Of a stretch of 64,000 nt of DNA, positions 23,696-36,191 are shown in pieces. Where the stretch lies: NCBI GenBank assembly GCA_022577435.1, contig JAKOON010000011.1:18573302-18637301 (forward strand), read 5' to 3'. The notes under the pieces were generated by a model. The model had not been told where the DNA came from, ran no database searches, and saw only the letters and a list, made by a program, of their open reading frames with translations. This stretch comes from Embiotoca jacksoni (taxonomy: Eukaryota; Chordata; Actinopteri; Embiotocidae). Position 1 is the first letter of the stretch; each line of letters opens with the position of its first letter. The position numbers and the translations under genes are program-made.

Positions 23696-24335
23696 TTAAA
23701 TGAAGCTCCGTGTGAAACCAAACAGAACTTCAGCAGTTTTGCCAAGAAAAAATAGGGTAAAACAAAACAAATTGCTTCTGCTAAACGTTGACTTGATGTA
23801 TATAAATGATTATGCACCATTTGCTTTAGATTGTTTCACATTTGTACTAAAATCAATTTGCAGAGCTTTCTTTCATAATTACCTTTATTCTGAATACATT
23901 CAGCGATTTGATGATTTATGGTTGTTAAAAAACAAAAGAAATAGTGCGGTGGGCGGGTGAGGGAGGTCCTCTTTGACAATTCCTTTTCTTTTCTTTTGTG
24001 GATGTTTGGCATAATTTAATTTGATACCAATTAAAGTCAGACCCCTGTTGCTTTTTTCTCCAGTATGAAGATCATTTGTATTACCCTTTTGTTATCAGAA
24101 AGTAATTATATCCCTCATACTTTCATGAATCATTCTTCATATTTGACTTTCCACTCATTATCATGGTGATATCATTTGCATCAGGTGCACAGAGTTGATT
24201 TGTATCCTCATTTTTTTCCTGCATGTACTCAGAATTTTTTAATTGGTGTCCTTATATTGTGAAGTATTTATTTCCTGCAGTCAAACCTTTAAAGAGGCCT
24301 ATCCCCTCCTCTCTTGGTGTAATTATCGTTTCTGT

Positions 24336-24349
24336 CCAGCAGGGGGCAC
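24336..24349 (+). promoter_or_regulatory. CTCF-like motif
   Basis: CCAGCAGGGGGCAC fits the CTCF core CCASYAGRKGGCR completely. It lies in the gene-free interval about 2 kb upstream of the znf618 promoter. Motif only; occupancy is unknown. Confidence 0.4.
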
Positions 24350-25279
24350 CAGCATACCAATGAATACTCATTTTTATAGCATTCCTTTGCTTCTCACAAC
24401 AACACTGCTTTCCAAACACAGACCACAGTAAACCAAATTATAATGTAAAGAAGTGGAACATTACAAAAAGGAAAACAAAAGCAAAAGAACAATGTTATGT
24501 AGCCCTGAAAAGAGAGTTTGAATTGGCAGATGATGTCTATATTGTCAAAGATAGAAAGCAGAGACTAATCAAAAACAAGTGCCGGTTGAGTGACTGCAAA
24601 TTAGAAACTGAAAAAAGAGGGAACAAAACATAACGGCAGCAAAAAAAAAAGGGGAGAAGATGTGATCAGTGTTTCACTGGTGTTGTCGACACCGAGGTGA
24701 ACTTCCTCCAACAATGCAAAACATTCAGTGAAATCAGGAACATTTAATTTAAGAAGGTTAACGCTGCAATTTAAGATTTCAAAGAGCTTAAAAACCTCTT
24801 AAAATTAAAAAATACTTCTCGGAAAAGGAGACAGGGAATACAACCGTGTTTGCTGCCTAACATGTGCCAACATGCCACAACATTTGGGACCTGATGACAT
24901 CTGACATAATTACTACATGCACGGATTCTGACACACAAACACAAATGCATGCATAGGATATACTGTACATAATCAATATAGATCCGTCTTATTATCGTTA
25001 TACTAATATTTGGACAAACCTGTTGCCATAGCAGCATGGTTTTGGAAACTTTGATGTCAATAAAGCCTTTTGAACTGAAGTGAAACCGCCTCAGACAGAA
25101 GCCATTCACTGCATACTGTATGACCATTAGTACATGTTCCCTTTTCTGCTCTCTGCCTCCCTCTGCTGGATTTGGTTTGCAAATGGTCTGATCCATCTTA
25201 TCCCATCAATTTCTGAGCGATTGCTTCTGAAATCTGTTTTTCTGCATCCTCAGGTCGGAGTGTTTCTTGTGGTCTCGGC

Positions 25280-25333
25280 ATCAAATCAAATCAAATCAAA
25301 TCAAATCAAATCAAATCAAATCAAATCAAATCA
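25280..25333. repeat. (TCAAA)n pentanucleotide microsatellite plus hairpin
   Basis: About 10.6 perfect TCAAA units. A perfect 12-bp-arm hairpin (AAAAAAACTCAC-TT-GTGAGTTTTTTT, 25335-25360) follows immediately. Confidence 0.95.
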
Positions 25334-28232
25334 GAAAAAAACTCACTTGTGAGTTTTTTTTCATGCAAGAAACAAGGTGTCTGAGAAACCACTGGGGCTT
25401 TTATGAATATGTTTGTGTCACACTGTGTCCTGTTTGTTTTGTTTCGAGTTTCATGTGGACAGAACAATCTCATACAAAAGCGATTCAACGCACTGCACGC
25501 AGTGATACAGGTGGAAATAAATGTAACATGTATACAAGCACACAATGAATCAAAAGCTGTCTTAAAATCACTTTATGTTCTGTACTTCTTCCACAATGAA
25601 GACAACCAACACACTCACTGGGGTCGGTGGAGACTGAGGAATATTTCAGGAAATGGGGAAAGAATGAGAAAGTTTTTCACAGCAGCAGAGAACAGATTGA
25701 ATCCATTGACAGCTGCCACGGTGTCCTTAATATTACACACATCTTTCCCTTTATCATTTTTCACAGCTGAAGGTTGGCCTGACCTCCTCCTAACCTAGTT
25801 TTTAAGAAATATTTCTTCAAGTGGCAGAAGAACCAACAGGTGAGAGAGGCTGACAACAACATTTCTATTTTTTCTCAGTGACCTACTTGGGTTTGAAAGC
25901 CACCAGACCTTTGCTGCATGCTCAAGAGCTTTGCATAAATTAGGAGACAGTTCCCAACACACTTGTACTACAATCCAGGCCGCACAAAATGTGATAAATA
26001 ACTTGCAACAAACAGCAAATAGGCTTTTGTACCACATAAATGCAGAGATATTCAGAGCTAAAGAATAAGCTGCTGCTCTTATTGTGTGTCTAAGTTTGAC
26101 TTTATATTTAAATAACGCCTCATTCATTTTTGCATGCTTTAAACTGTCTCTGCTTTACAAACTCTTCACTGTGAAAGAAACTTTATAGCACCATTTTTGA
26201 ATGTTGTATTGTGTTTGTAATGTCAGTCATTTTAAAATGACACTCTATCTAAAGCTTTTAAAAACCATAATCTCTCGTGACTTTCAAAACGTGACAAGTT
26301 TAAAAAAGGGGAAATTGCTAGATGTTCTTCTTAAAAATGAAAGATTTTGGTTGTTGCTGCTACAACTCCACTTCCTCCAGTTTGATCACTTATTTTATTT
26401 ATAACTCAACTTCTGTAGTTTCTTTTTAATATGTTACAGAAATATTTCAGTGGAGAAAGAAGTTTGCTAAACACATTATACCTCAGTAATTCAACGCTGG
26501 CACCTGTAAATGTAATTTGTGGCCACAGTGGCTGCTGTTCAGCAAAAGTTAGGTGGTTTTAAGAGCTTGTAACGTCATAAACTGATGAGCAAACCAAATT
26601 CACTCACCACAATTCTGGCTACCACAAACATTTCTGACAGGATTTTGATATTGGATAAAACAAAGCAACGGGTTATAATCCTGAATGGAGTGAAGACGGT
26701 AGACTGGGGAGTCTGTCAAACCCAAAACAAAACACATATATACACGTACAATAGAGTCTCATAATATTATCTTCTTCTTTTGTCTTATATTTCAGTAGTG
26801 ATAAATATTTTCAATAAAAGCAGGATCAGATCAATCGATGTGAAACAGAAGTCATAATTCACTGATGGAAGTCTTACCGAGCGTCTGGTTTATTCTCAGA
26901 CTTATTCATTCATTCATTCATTATGGATACGTATCACAGATTTTTAGACTGTATTTAACATTAGTTCCAACTAGGCTTCTTTATAGCTGAAATTTTTGTC
27001 ATATGCGGAAAGAAGAAAAAGTGGTACAAATCATATTGATGGCTTATTGTATTCAAGAGTCCCAGGAAGCCATGACAGTGTGAGAATCATCCAGCATGTA
27101 CGATACCACGACTTTTTTCTACCATCACGTGTCAAAGTGAAAAACAAAATGCTCCTTCAAACTATGTACGGCAGCATGTAACCAGAAGCTGAAAGAAAAT
27201 CCTCAGAGAGGAAATAGTTTCCTTTCTGTGTTTATGCCCCAAAGCGTAAATACACATAACTTTACAACGAGGCCTGGATTTACAGTACCGATCGTGCATC
27301 GCAGAAATGATGTAAACACACAAGAGAAGACACAAATGGACATGCACGCACACATTTTTTCTGTTTTTGTTGACATCCCCGTGCAAATAAAGTAGATGAC
27401 CTTATTCAAGCTGCAGCCCTGAATGACAACAGTTATAATCAGTATGATCAGTAAACACAATGAGATAACCTCTGACCACTCTGTTGTCACTCCAAACATA
27501 CAAATCCCTCAGTGGAACCGTCCATTACAGTTCACAACAGTTCATTCCTTCATCTAATATGTAATGTTGGCGCCAGAAAACAGTCGTTGTTGGCTGACCA
27601 CAAACAAGTAAAAGCAGACAGAAACTCTGGCTGTTGTTCGCCACCCCGGCCACTGGTAATTGCAGGTTTTTGTCAAAGAAGTCTTCTGTATCTATGTGCA
27701 GCTTTGTTTATAAGAAAGGAACCTGCTCGATGCAAACGCTGACCTCACTCCAGAAATAGAATGCTTTTGTTTTCCTAAGGTGGGTGATTATAAAAACAAG
27801 CTGAGGCAGATCTTTGTCATCATATTTACGAGAACAGTTAGAGGTTTTAGAAATACAAAAATATATGCTTTTTTACTTAATAGAGGATAGATGCAAATTT
27901 CATATAAGAGTTTGAGAGTTTATCTTAGCTCAGTGTAAAGGCTAAAAACAAACACTTCCCCTTTAAACCCCAAAATGTGCACATTGTAAATAAATATAAA
28001 TCATACTGCTGGAAATAAGCACAGAAAACTACACTGTCCTTTTTCTTTTTAAACATAAAATGTATGTAATTTCATGGGCATTTAAGTCAATAGGTAATTC
28101 TTAATGATAAGATTCAATGTTTTGGTTAAATTCACATCAGTCAACAGGATCGAATCAAAGAGACAACTTTGAAGATTTCAAAATAAACATCATTCAGGTA
28201 ATTCATGCCCCTGTTCGCTCCTTTCAATTTAA

Positions 28233-28451
28233 CCCTCGTGTTGTCCTTGGGTCAAAATGACCCGCAGCTGTGTTCAACCAAGCTCTATTTTATTTTCATA
28301 TTTTTTGGGGATCATTGGTGATTAAGGAGGCTGTGAGGGTTTCTTTAAAGAATGATGACCAATGATCCCAAAAAATATAAAAATATAGAAATAAAATAGA
28401 ACTCGGTTGAACACGGCTGCGGGTCATTTTGACCCGAGGACAACAGGAGGG
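28233..28451. mobile_element. Palindromic piggyBac-type MITE with TTAA target duplication
   Basis: A 219-bp element reads CCCTCGTGTTGTCC...GGACAACAGGAGGG and is flanked by TTAA on both sides (28229-28232 and 28452-28455). The arms are inverted repeats over almost the whole length (landmarks GGGTCAAAATGACCC, GTTCAACC, TTTTATTT, GGATCATTGG). It folds into a near-complete hairpin with a short loop and has no coding capacity. Confidence 0.88.
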
Positions 28452-28455
28452 TTAA

Positions 28456-31452
28456 ACCTTTTACCTGATTTCACATCAGTCAGATTATATCCTTTGATTT
28501 ACTAATTTACTAATTTAATTTATTGGTTCACATAAAATTGATTTGATCACACGTGAACTTTATGGATAAAAAAACAACAACGTTGTGCTTCTAAGTATAA
28601 ATGTGTAAATGTAACATTCAACTTGTACGCCAACAAAAACATGACACAATAGCATGAGTTGCTCTTTAACTATTTTGAGATATTATGCTCATATTCTTTT
28701 CAACCTCAGCCTACAGATAATCAAAGGGTCCTGTTGTTTTGCTCCTGACATGATTGCACACCGTGAAAAGAGAACAAAGCAAAACAGACCATAATTGCGT
28801 TGATGCCATCTCCACACTGAGATAGCGAGCACTTGATTAAAAAAAGAGAAGTATTTTAATCATCGTTATGACAGGGTAAGATCCCACGCTTTCATATGCA
28901 TGAGATAGTGGAGGACGAAGCTAAGAATAAAACACGCAATGATTGTACAGCAAACCTCTGCTGCTCAAAATGTATCTGACTACAGTAGTGCCCTTTCCAA
29001 AGCTAATTATAGTCATCCACTTTCTGCTGTTATGTTTGGTCATTATAGTGCAGAGCTACAACCTAAAATCCTAAAATCATCATCGAGGAACTGAAAATAT
29101 GAGGAAGTCTTTGATGTATTTATACTTTTCTCTGAACTGAAGTGGACGTCATCAAATCGTCTTGTTAACCAGACATTCAGAGACCTGAGAAAATGTGCAT
29201 ATTAATTAAATAATCATAATGTATTCTACGTACAACAACACTGTTTTTGTGAAAAAAGAGCCACACATGCTTTAAATACACAAAAATGACGTCATGTAAG
29301 TGTCAGATTGGTATTGATAAGTTTGATTTTTAAAGGAGGAGGAGCCAAACGCACAACACAGAGGCAGAAAGTCCTGGCAAAAGGGAGAATTAATTGCAGG
29401 TTAACAAATAAAAAAAATGCAAGAAGTGAGCAGGGAAAATTGTCTCGAAACAAAACACCATGAAAGTTATGAACTCGCAGTGGTGAATGTAGACAATCTG
29501 GCATCTGAAGGGAGAGGCAGAAGTAAACACAAAGCACTGACGGACTAATCAAATGTAGGTTATCACAAAAACTGGAGGGAAAAAAACACAAAGGCAGGAA
29601 ATAAAAACTCAAAACACAAAAGGTCAATAATTTCAAATTAAAACAGGAAACCCAACAAACTAATCGTCAGAACCGTAACAGTGAAATATTTACCATGTTC
29701 ACCATCTTAGTTTGGCATTATTATCTAATCATTATCACACAAAGTACAGCTGATTGAGATGGGAAGTACCAACTGTGTGACATGAACTTAGTTATTACAG
29801 GTGATCCTGTGGGAGATGTGGACTTCTGACAGTCTGAAAGTTCACTGCAATTAGTTCAAACCTATTCCAGGCTTTTGGGATGTTTCATCAACAACCACAA
29901 ATGTCAATCAGCTGGTTGCATTAGAGTAAAAAAGTAAGTGGGTCACCAAAGTCAGCAGACTTCAACGACACTGTATCCATTCGTTTACATATTTTAGTCT
30001 TGATATAATTGTGAAATGACCAAAAAAAAATGTGGGAGCAGGCCAAACCAATGTGGGTTAATTTTTATGTTACCATTTCCTGTTAATAACATTCCCACTT
30101 TTTTTGATTTTGAGAAGCTGCAGTTTTGTTGTTGGAGTAAAAAAGTTCCATCCGTCCGTGTTCTAGCGGATTTTCTTAAAAATAACACGTTGCATTTCTC
30201 ACTGAGGACGATGTTAACAGTTCAAAGGAGTTAAAAATTAAAAAGCAGGTCATCCTGTTCTCTCTCTTTATCTGATATTTTAATTTCCCCCTTTTCTCCT
30301 CTGCTTTTCTGTGTCACATTGATTCTTTGGCCATCTGGTTGTCTTCCAGATCTAATTCATCTCAACAGCAAACCCCATTTTTTTTGGCCCTCAGGAGAAA
30401 GATAGAAAAGGAAAATGAATCTCTCCAGACAAACACATGTGATCGCCAGCAATCTAATGAAACTGGCTCTCTGAAGACCTTCTTTTCTGAGTGTGGAGAG
30501 ACATTTGTGGTGTTGAAACTGAGACAAATGCAAACACAACCAAATATCCAAACGATATTTCTGGAATATATTGCACACTGGTGAAGGGATGTTTAAATCA
30601 TTAGCAGCTAAGTTAAGAGTGAACACTGAAAGATAAATTGTGTTTGTTGGTGAAAACAACACTGACAATGACCTAAATGCACCATCTGTCATAACTTAGA
30701 GAAATAAAACCAGAAAGCCAGCCAAGTTAGAGCGACATGTGATTACAAAGCAGCCCAAGTATGAAGGAAAACAAAAAGATTTTTCCATCTGCAGAGAGAG
30801 GAATATACTCGCCAGAAATTACAGATGGTGACAAAGTTTCAAAAGCACAGATGTCTTTTTATCGAGCTCAAGATGAGGACAAATGGAAATGCTCAATAAA
30901 TGACCCTCTGTGGGAATGTTTCTCAGTGAATGAAACATGCAATATGTTTTTCTGTGTACTGTTGTTAAAAAAATTTTGAAAACATTTCAATGGCATCAAA
31001 AACGACAACCAGAATTGTAAAGATCTTCTTAACTGGTCCTGTTATAGGAAGGTTTTTACCCTGTGAGGGGTTGCTGGGAAACTCTGAGACCTTGAGAGAG
31101 TCCCGAATCAGGAATTGTGGGTCAGTGATTGCTTTTGGCAGTTAATTTGCTCTGGTTAGTTACTTTGTGAAAGTATAATGATGGCATTCCTGTAGGATCC
31201 TGTCACCTTTGTGCTTGATCACCTATTTTTAAATTAGGCTCTACTTATGTTTTATGAATTTTAAAAAGATTACAAGTAGTTTCCTCTTCACCTCTAAACT
31301 TTTTACGATTAAGCAACAATCAAAGTTAAACAAATACATATTCTTTATTAATTGTTTAACACTTAAAAACTCAACAGTCTTCTAATCCGAACCCCATTCA
31401 CCCTAAATTTACAATGCAAAATCACGGCAAAGCATGAAATGGACACTCTAGG
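28456..31452. other. Intergenic, one A-rich dispersed repeat
   Basis: About 29335-29690 is an A-rich, polypurine repeat similar in style to segments near 40860-41190 and 51225-51400. The rest shows no gene or structured element. Confidence 0.5.
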
Positions 31453-31703
31453 TAACGTGAGATAGCCACGCTTTGGCCTGTCAAGGCGTAACGTGTTTTG
31501 TAAGCGTGAAACTTACACGCACATGTTCTATGAGTTCTTTTGTGTTTCCAAACCCCACCATGTTCTTTTTTCTAACCCAATCCATGTTTTCATTTTTCCC
31601 TAACCCCAACCATGTGTTTTTGTTTTCAGTTTCGTCCACTACAGAAAAAGATGTAACTTTCACGCTTAGACAGGCCAAAACGTGACTATTTCACGCTTTG
31701 AAA
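31453..31703. mobile_element. MITE with terminal inverted repeats
   Basis: The left end (GATAGCCACGCTTTGGCCTG..., then AAGCGTGAAACTTACA) and the inverse of the right end (AATAGTCACGTTTTGGCCTG..., then AAGCGTGAAAGTTACA) match over about 45 bases. The centre has three loose repeats around CTAACCCCAACCATGTTTTT. No obvious target-site duplication was established. Confidence 0.65.
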
Positions 31704-32539
31704 TAGAAGACGTGAACCATACTTTGTGTTTCATTTTTACCTCTTTCCTGAAGATTTCCTTGTGATTAACAGTTGCCAAATAAACCAATCAACTATGATC
31801 AGATTCTGATTCAAATGTTGACAAATCCAGAGTTCACAGAACTCCTCATGTTTCAGCGAGATTATTTGCCAGCCATCGTATCCATGTTCGGTTGTTGTTG
31901 GTCAGGAGTTTCTTCAGATCCCCGTAAATGCCCTCATTGTCAAGTAACGCCCAAAAGTTTCAGATTCTAATAATATAAAAGGCAGTTATGTAACTGTAAC
32001 AGTATACATGTGGGTCAAGAGGAACCCCTGACATAATTGAACAGATTTATAAATGAGAAAAGCTAGTCTTTTCAAGGTATTCGTAAATTACATTTATCCA
32101 TTAGGAACGTGTTCCTCTGAGACTCCGATATGGAGATACAGTATGTGTGTGTGCGTTGGCTTGACCTAAGCATTGACATCATACAAATGAACAGTCTATA
32201 ATTGGAACCTCATTAGTGGGCTGTTATAATGGAGACAGGGCATCTCAGGGACCCGGGGGGCTTTAAATTCTGCCAGTGATGCAACACTTTACAGCCATAA
32301 GAGTTCATGTCTGAGTTCTTCCATCCAGTCTGATTTGGAAACCATAAATGGCGAGTCATTATCGTACCTAATTTAGATCAAAAAAAAGAAAAGACAAATA
32401 CAGTAAATAGAATATCTCAGAATCCAAGGACACCGCTTTTAGTTGCCAGCCGTCTCCATGATAAACATGTAGTAATAGCTTCTTAATCGTTTTGATAGCT
32501 TAAAGCAATTTCTTTTTTTTGTGCAATAAAATTTTGGCT

Positions 32540-32845
32540 TAAAGGAGCGGTGTGTAGGATTTAGTGACATCTAGTGGTGACGTTGCAGATTTCAAGCAGC
32601 TGAACACCCCCTCACCTTCCCCTCCCTTTAAGAGCTTGTAAGAGAATCTATTTTGGTGGTAAAACTTACCAAAAATATGAAAGTCTCTCTCTAGAGCCAG
32701 ACATTGGTTTATTCCTTCTGGACTACTGTAGAAACGTGGCGGTATGTAGATTTAATGAAAACAGCGATTTTATGAAAAAAATATTTTTGAACATTATATT
32801 ACATTTCTGCCAAATATATCCCCTTTAATCTTACACACTGAACCT
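32540..32845. mobile_element. MITE of a common fish family
   Basis: Left GTGTGTAGGATTTAG and the inverse of the right end GTGTGTAAGATTAAAG form short inverted repeats. The interior landmarks GACATCTAGTGGTGA, CTCTCTAGAGCCAG and CTACTGTAGAAAC match a very abundant fish element from memory. It has no open frame. Confidence 0.75.
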
Positions 32846-33499
32846 GTTATTATGGCCTCTGTGTCTGCAACTGGCAATTATAGGATAATGGTCCACTGAA
32901 TTTCCCTTTATTTTCCAAGTTTTTCTTGTAAACAATTAAACACCTCTCAAACTGTGAAATAGCATTTGCAAAGCCGTCCCTCACTATTTCGAAACACTTA
33001 TTGATAGGCTGAAACTCAGCTCTCCGCCTCAGTTTCCTCTGCAATTTCTAGAAGAGCTTTCTTTCCCCCCTCTATATTGCCCACTCCTGCTGCACAGTTT
33101 TTAAAACACTGTGAGAGCAACTTTTGTGGGCAGGCTGTGAATCAGGGCCCAAAGGAAAACCATTTTAATCACAAACAGAAACCTGATGAATGAAAGACAA
33201 CAAACAGTTTACCCACCATTTATTTGTCCACAACAAAACCAGGTCATACCAGACTAGTAGTGCACAATTTAATTTAACTCAAGCACCAGACTTAAGTATG
33301 CATTTTTACTTGTATTTTACTCGGGTATTTCTTATTCTTTGCAAATTTAGACCGCCGTATATCCTCCCCTACATTTCAGTTTTACCTCTCCACACTCAGC
33401 TGACACCTTCTGTCCATGTCAGTGAATATTCAGGCCTTCAGTGAAGGGCAGGATATTCACTAGAGAGCTTCTATCGTGTGGTATGGCTACTGAATCCAA

Positions 33500-33690
33500 C
33501 ACGGTCCCATCTCCGACTAGCTCATCTTTTCCCTCTCCATCCTCCTCTCACCCCAGTGGTTTCAGGCTGACGGCAGCCCACCCTGAGTCTGGTTCGGTTG
33601 GAGGTTTCACCCTGTTAAAAGGGAGGTTTTTTTCTCCCCGCTGGCGCCAAATGCTTCTCAAGGGGGAAGTACTTCTATTTCTGTAACCCT
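33500..33690 (+). repeat. Dispersed fish repeat fragment
   Basis: GCCCACCCTGAGTCTGGTTC, GGAGGTTTCACCCTGTTAAA and AGGGAGGTTTTTTTCTCCCC resemble a widespread fish interspersed repeat that I recall. Its usual tail (AATATAAAGCGCC...) is missing here. Confidence 0.55.
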
Positions 33691-36154
33691 TTGTGGCTCT
33701 TTAATCTTGTCACAGGTTATGTAACATGCTTGTCTGACCACTCAGTGCTCAGAGATGTATTCAGCTCTTTGAAGCAGCTATTTTATGTCAAGAGCCTGTT
33801 TGAGTTTCCATGTTCATCACCCTCTGTAATCTGCACTCACGATTCCTTTTGTGCAGCTTGGTTTTGTCTCCCGTGTCCTGAATGTAGGATGACAAACAAC
33901 TACAGATGAGTGTATCCAGAGGGACATCTGACAGAGTTGCTTAATTAATCTTCATTTATAAGTAGGTGGAGGACATTTTACTGCTGTAGCGCTGATCTGT
34001 GAGAAAAACATGCAGTCTTTCTGTACTTCTGCTTCATGTTTCATTCCCTTTTTGAAATGTGTGAAATGGCAGTTTTAGTTCTTTCATCATTTGACCCAAC
34101 TGCTGCTATTCTGAGCATGTTCTTCCTCTTGCGCTCCTTTGTGAGTGTGACCTTTATGCTGTCCTATAACATCCTCTTCAACGCCTCTCAGATCTTTTAC
34201 TCTAGTTTTCCGCTTTAATCATATCTCCCTCCCTCTGTCTGCCGGTCCGGCTGTCTGTCTGTCTCTCTTGTGAATGAAGAGGCAGTGATTGAGACTCAGA
34301 ACGGGACTCTGCAGCCTACACAGCGATGTTACAAAACACTGCAGCGCTGTTATTCATCGTGCTGTCCTACTTTCACCCTCACGTCTACGTGCATGCGTAC
34401 CTACACCGAATGGGCTGATTCATAAACTGTTCATTAATTATAGTTCTAAAGGAATGATTCACAAACGTAGGTTTGCAAACAGAAGGGATTTGAGACTGTG
34501 CCAGTAAACACAACCACACTGTCCACTTTTTAAAGCTGCCACTGCTGATTTTGAGCAAATATTTGACAGTAAGTTTGAGACGTTACCAACTGAGTTTCCA
34601 CCACTGAAAGCAAAGCAGGAGTCCATTCTCCATGTTACACCTGCTTCACAAACGATAGTTTACTTCTGACGGTCGGCTGCTGTACACACGCTAATTCACT
34701 GTAGGATATTGTGTCATTGTCACGTTTTACTTCACCAAGGCGTGAAAAGTAAAGTATCCAAGGTTTATGCAAAAGAAAACCTGTGGTGAGGTTTCGGCAA
34801 AAAAAAAAAAAAAAAAAAAATCATGGCTTGGATTAAAATAAGTACTTTTACAGTCATGTAATTCACATACATTAAAGTTACTTTTATTACCTAAAAAAAA
34901 AATCTGTGTTGATTTTGACTTTCTCAGAAAGGCCCAACTCAACCTCCTTCCTACTCGAGCTTCATCACTCTTTATACTTTGTCACTTTTGCCGATGTGCG
35001 GGCTAAACGTGACACTGACACCTCTGGTGGACAGACTGCTGTACTACACACCGTGGTGATCCCGGGCTGGATTATCATTCTGACATGCAGTTTTCTGCAC
35101 GTACTCACAGCAAGGACGATAAATAAATAAATAAATAAGTGTGCACTTGATCCTCAATGGGTTTAGATGTTGTTTTTTCCTGAGCTCTGGATATATTTAC
35201 ATTTATCCTTTGTGCATCATGAATTGTTTTCATGAATAGAAAGCACGAATGCTCCTTTAATTACGTTCTCTTGTTTTAAGTACATATTGTGTTTAATGGT
35301 GGTTTATTTGGAAAGCTTAGGCCACAGAGAGAGAGAGAGCCACACGAATAATGTCTGACACATCGCTGCAGCCCACACACTGCATGACCGGACATATAAG
35401 GATAGAATAATGAAGTCAAAACCAGAGGAATTCTTTTCTCCATTAAAACTTACTTCAAAGTGAGTCACTTAAAAAATACCTAATCTTTCCTTTACACATA
35501 TCTCTGCATCACTCATGTAAAAAAAGACATCGACGGCGACATTTCTTATTTGTGAGGGAGCAGTTGTCTAAATGTATTCCTCTTGAATATGAATCCAAAA
35601 GCATGTGTACAAATGTTAAGGTCAAATACAAAAAAAACCGTGAGAAAAAAAGGATCTATCCTGTACTGTAGGACACTTTTGTCTTTTTGTCATTCATGTA
35701 TTTCTCCCCTCCCTTTCTGGGACTGTGTCAGTCCTTTTTCTGTCTTTGCGTGCATCAGAAATGGAACCACTCAACCACTTGCTCCAATTGTGTGAAATGA
35801 CATCATTGACGTGGAGGTATAACAGGCAGGGAGAGCAGGAGAATAGGCTGGTCTTTGCTTTTATATTGTTATTGTTCAGCTAATGGTTTCCATGCAAAGA
35901 AAAGCACAAGTTTATTTCCTGTCCACAAAAGCCCCTTTTCAGTACACGGGTAAACCTTTCCCTCAATGTTTTAACAACGTAATGACAAGAAGCATGACTT
36001 TCACCCTGTTTGTTTGTTTGTTTGTGAGTATTAATGTGATGTCATTCAGCCTTTTGTTTTGGTTTTTAATGCACACAGTTAAAAATAGACATCAAACAAC
36101 CTTAATGGATGAGTCCCCCTCCTGTGACTCGTTAGGAGCTACAAATCCAGCTGT

Positions 36155-36191
<37 letters not shown>

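Larger units (their letters stand above)
22361..28232. other. Intergenic, no gene found
   Basis: AT-rich sequence upstream of znf618. Apart from the Tc1 fragment, the CTCF-like motif and the TCAAA repeat, I see nothing supportable. Open frames here, including one of 141 codons at 24771-25196, have no recognisable domain. Confidence 0.6.

Noticed and set aside
24771..25196. 141-codon minus-strand frame in the intergenic interval
   Set aside because: No recognisable domain, no splice context and no codon-usage sign; chance frame in AT-rich DNA.
25280..25333. CRISPR-like array
   Set aside because: Continuous pentanucleotide units without spacers, in a vertebrate genome.
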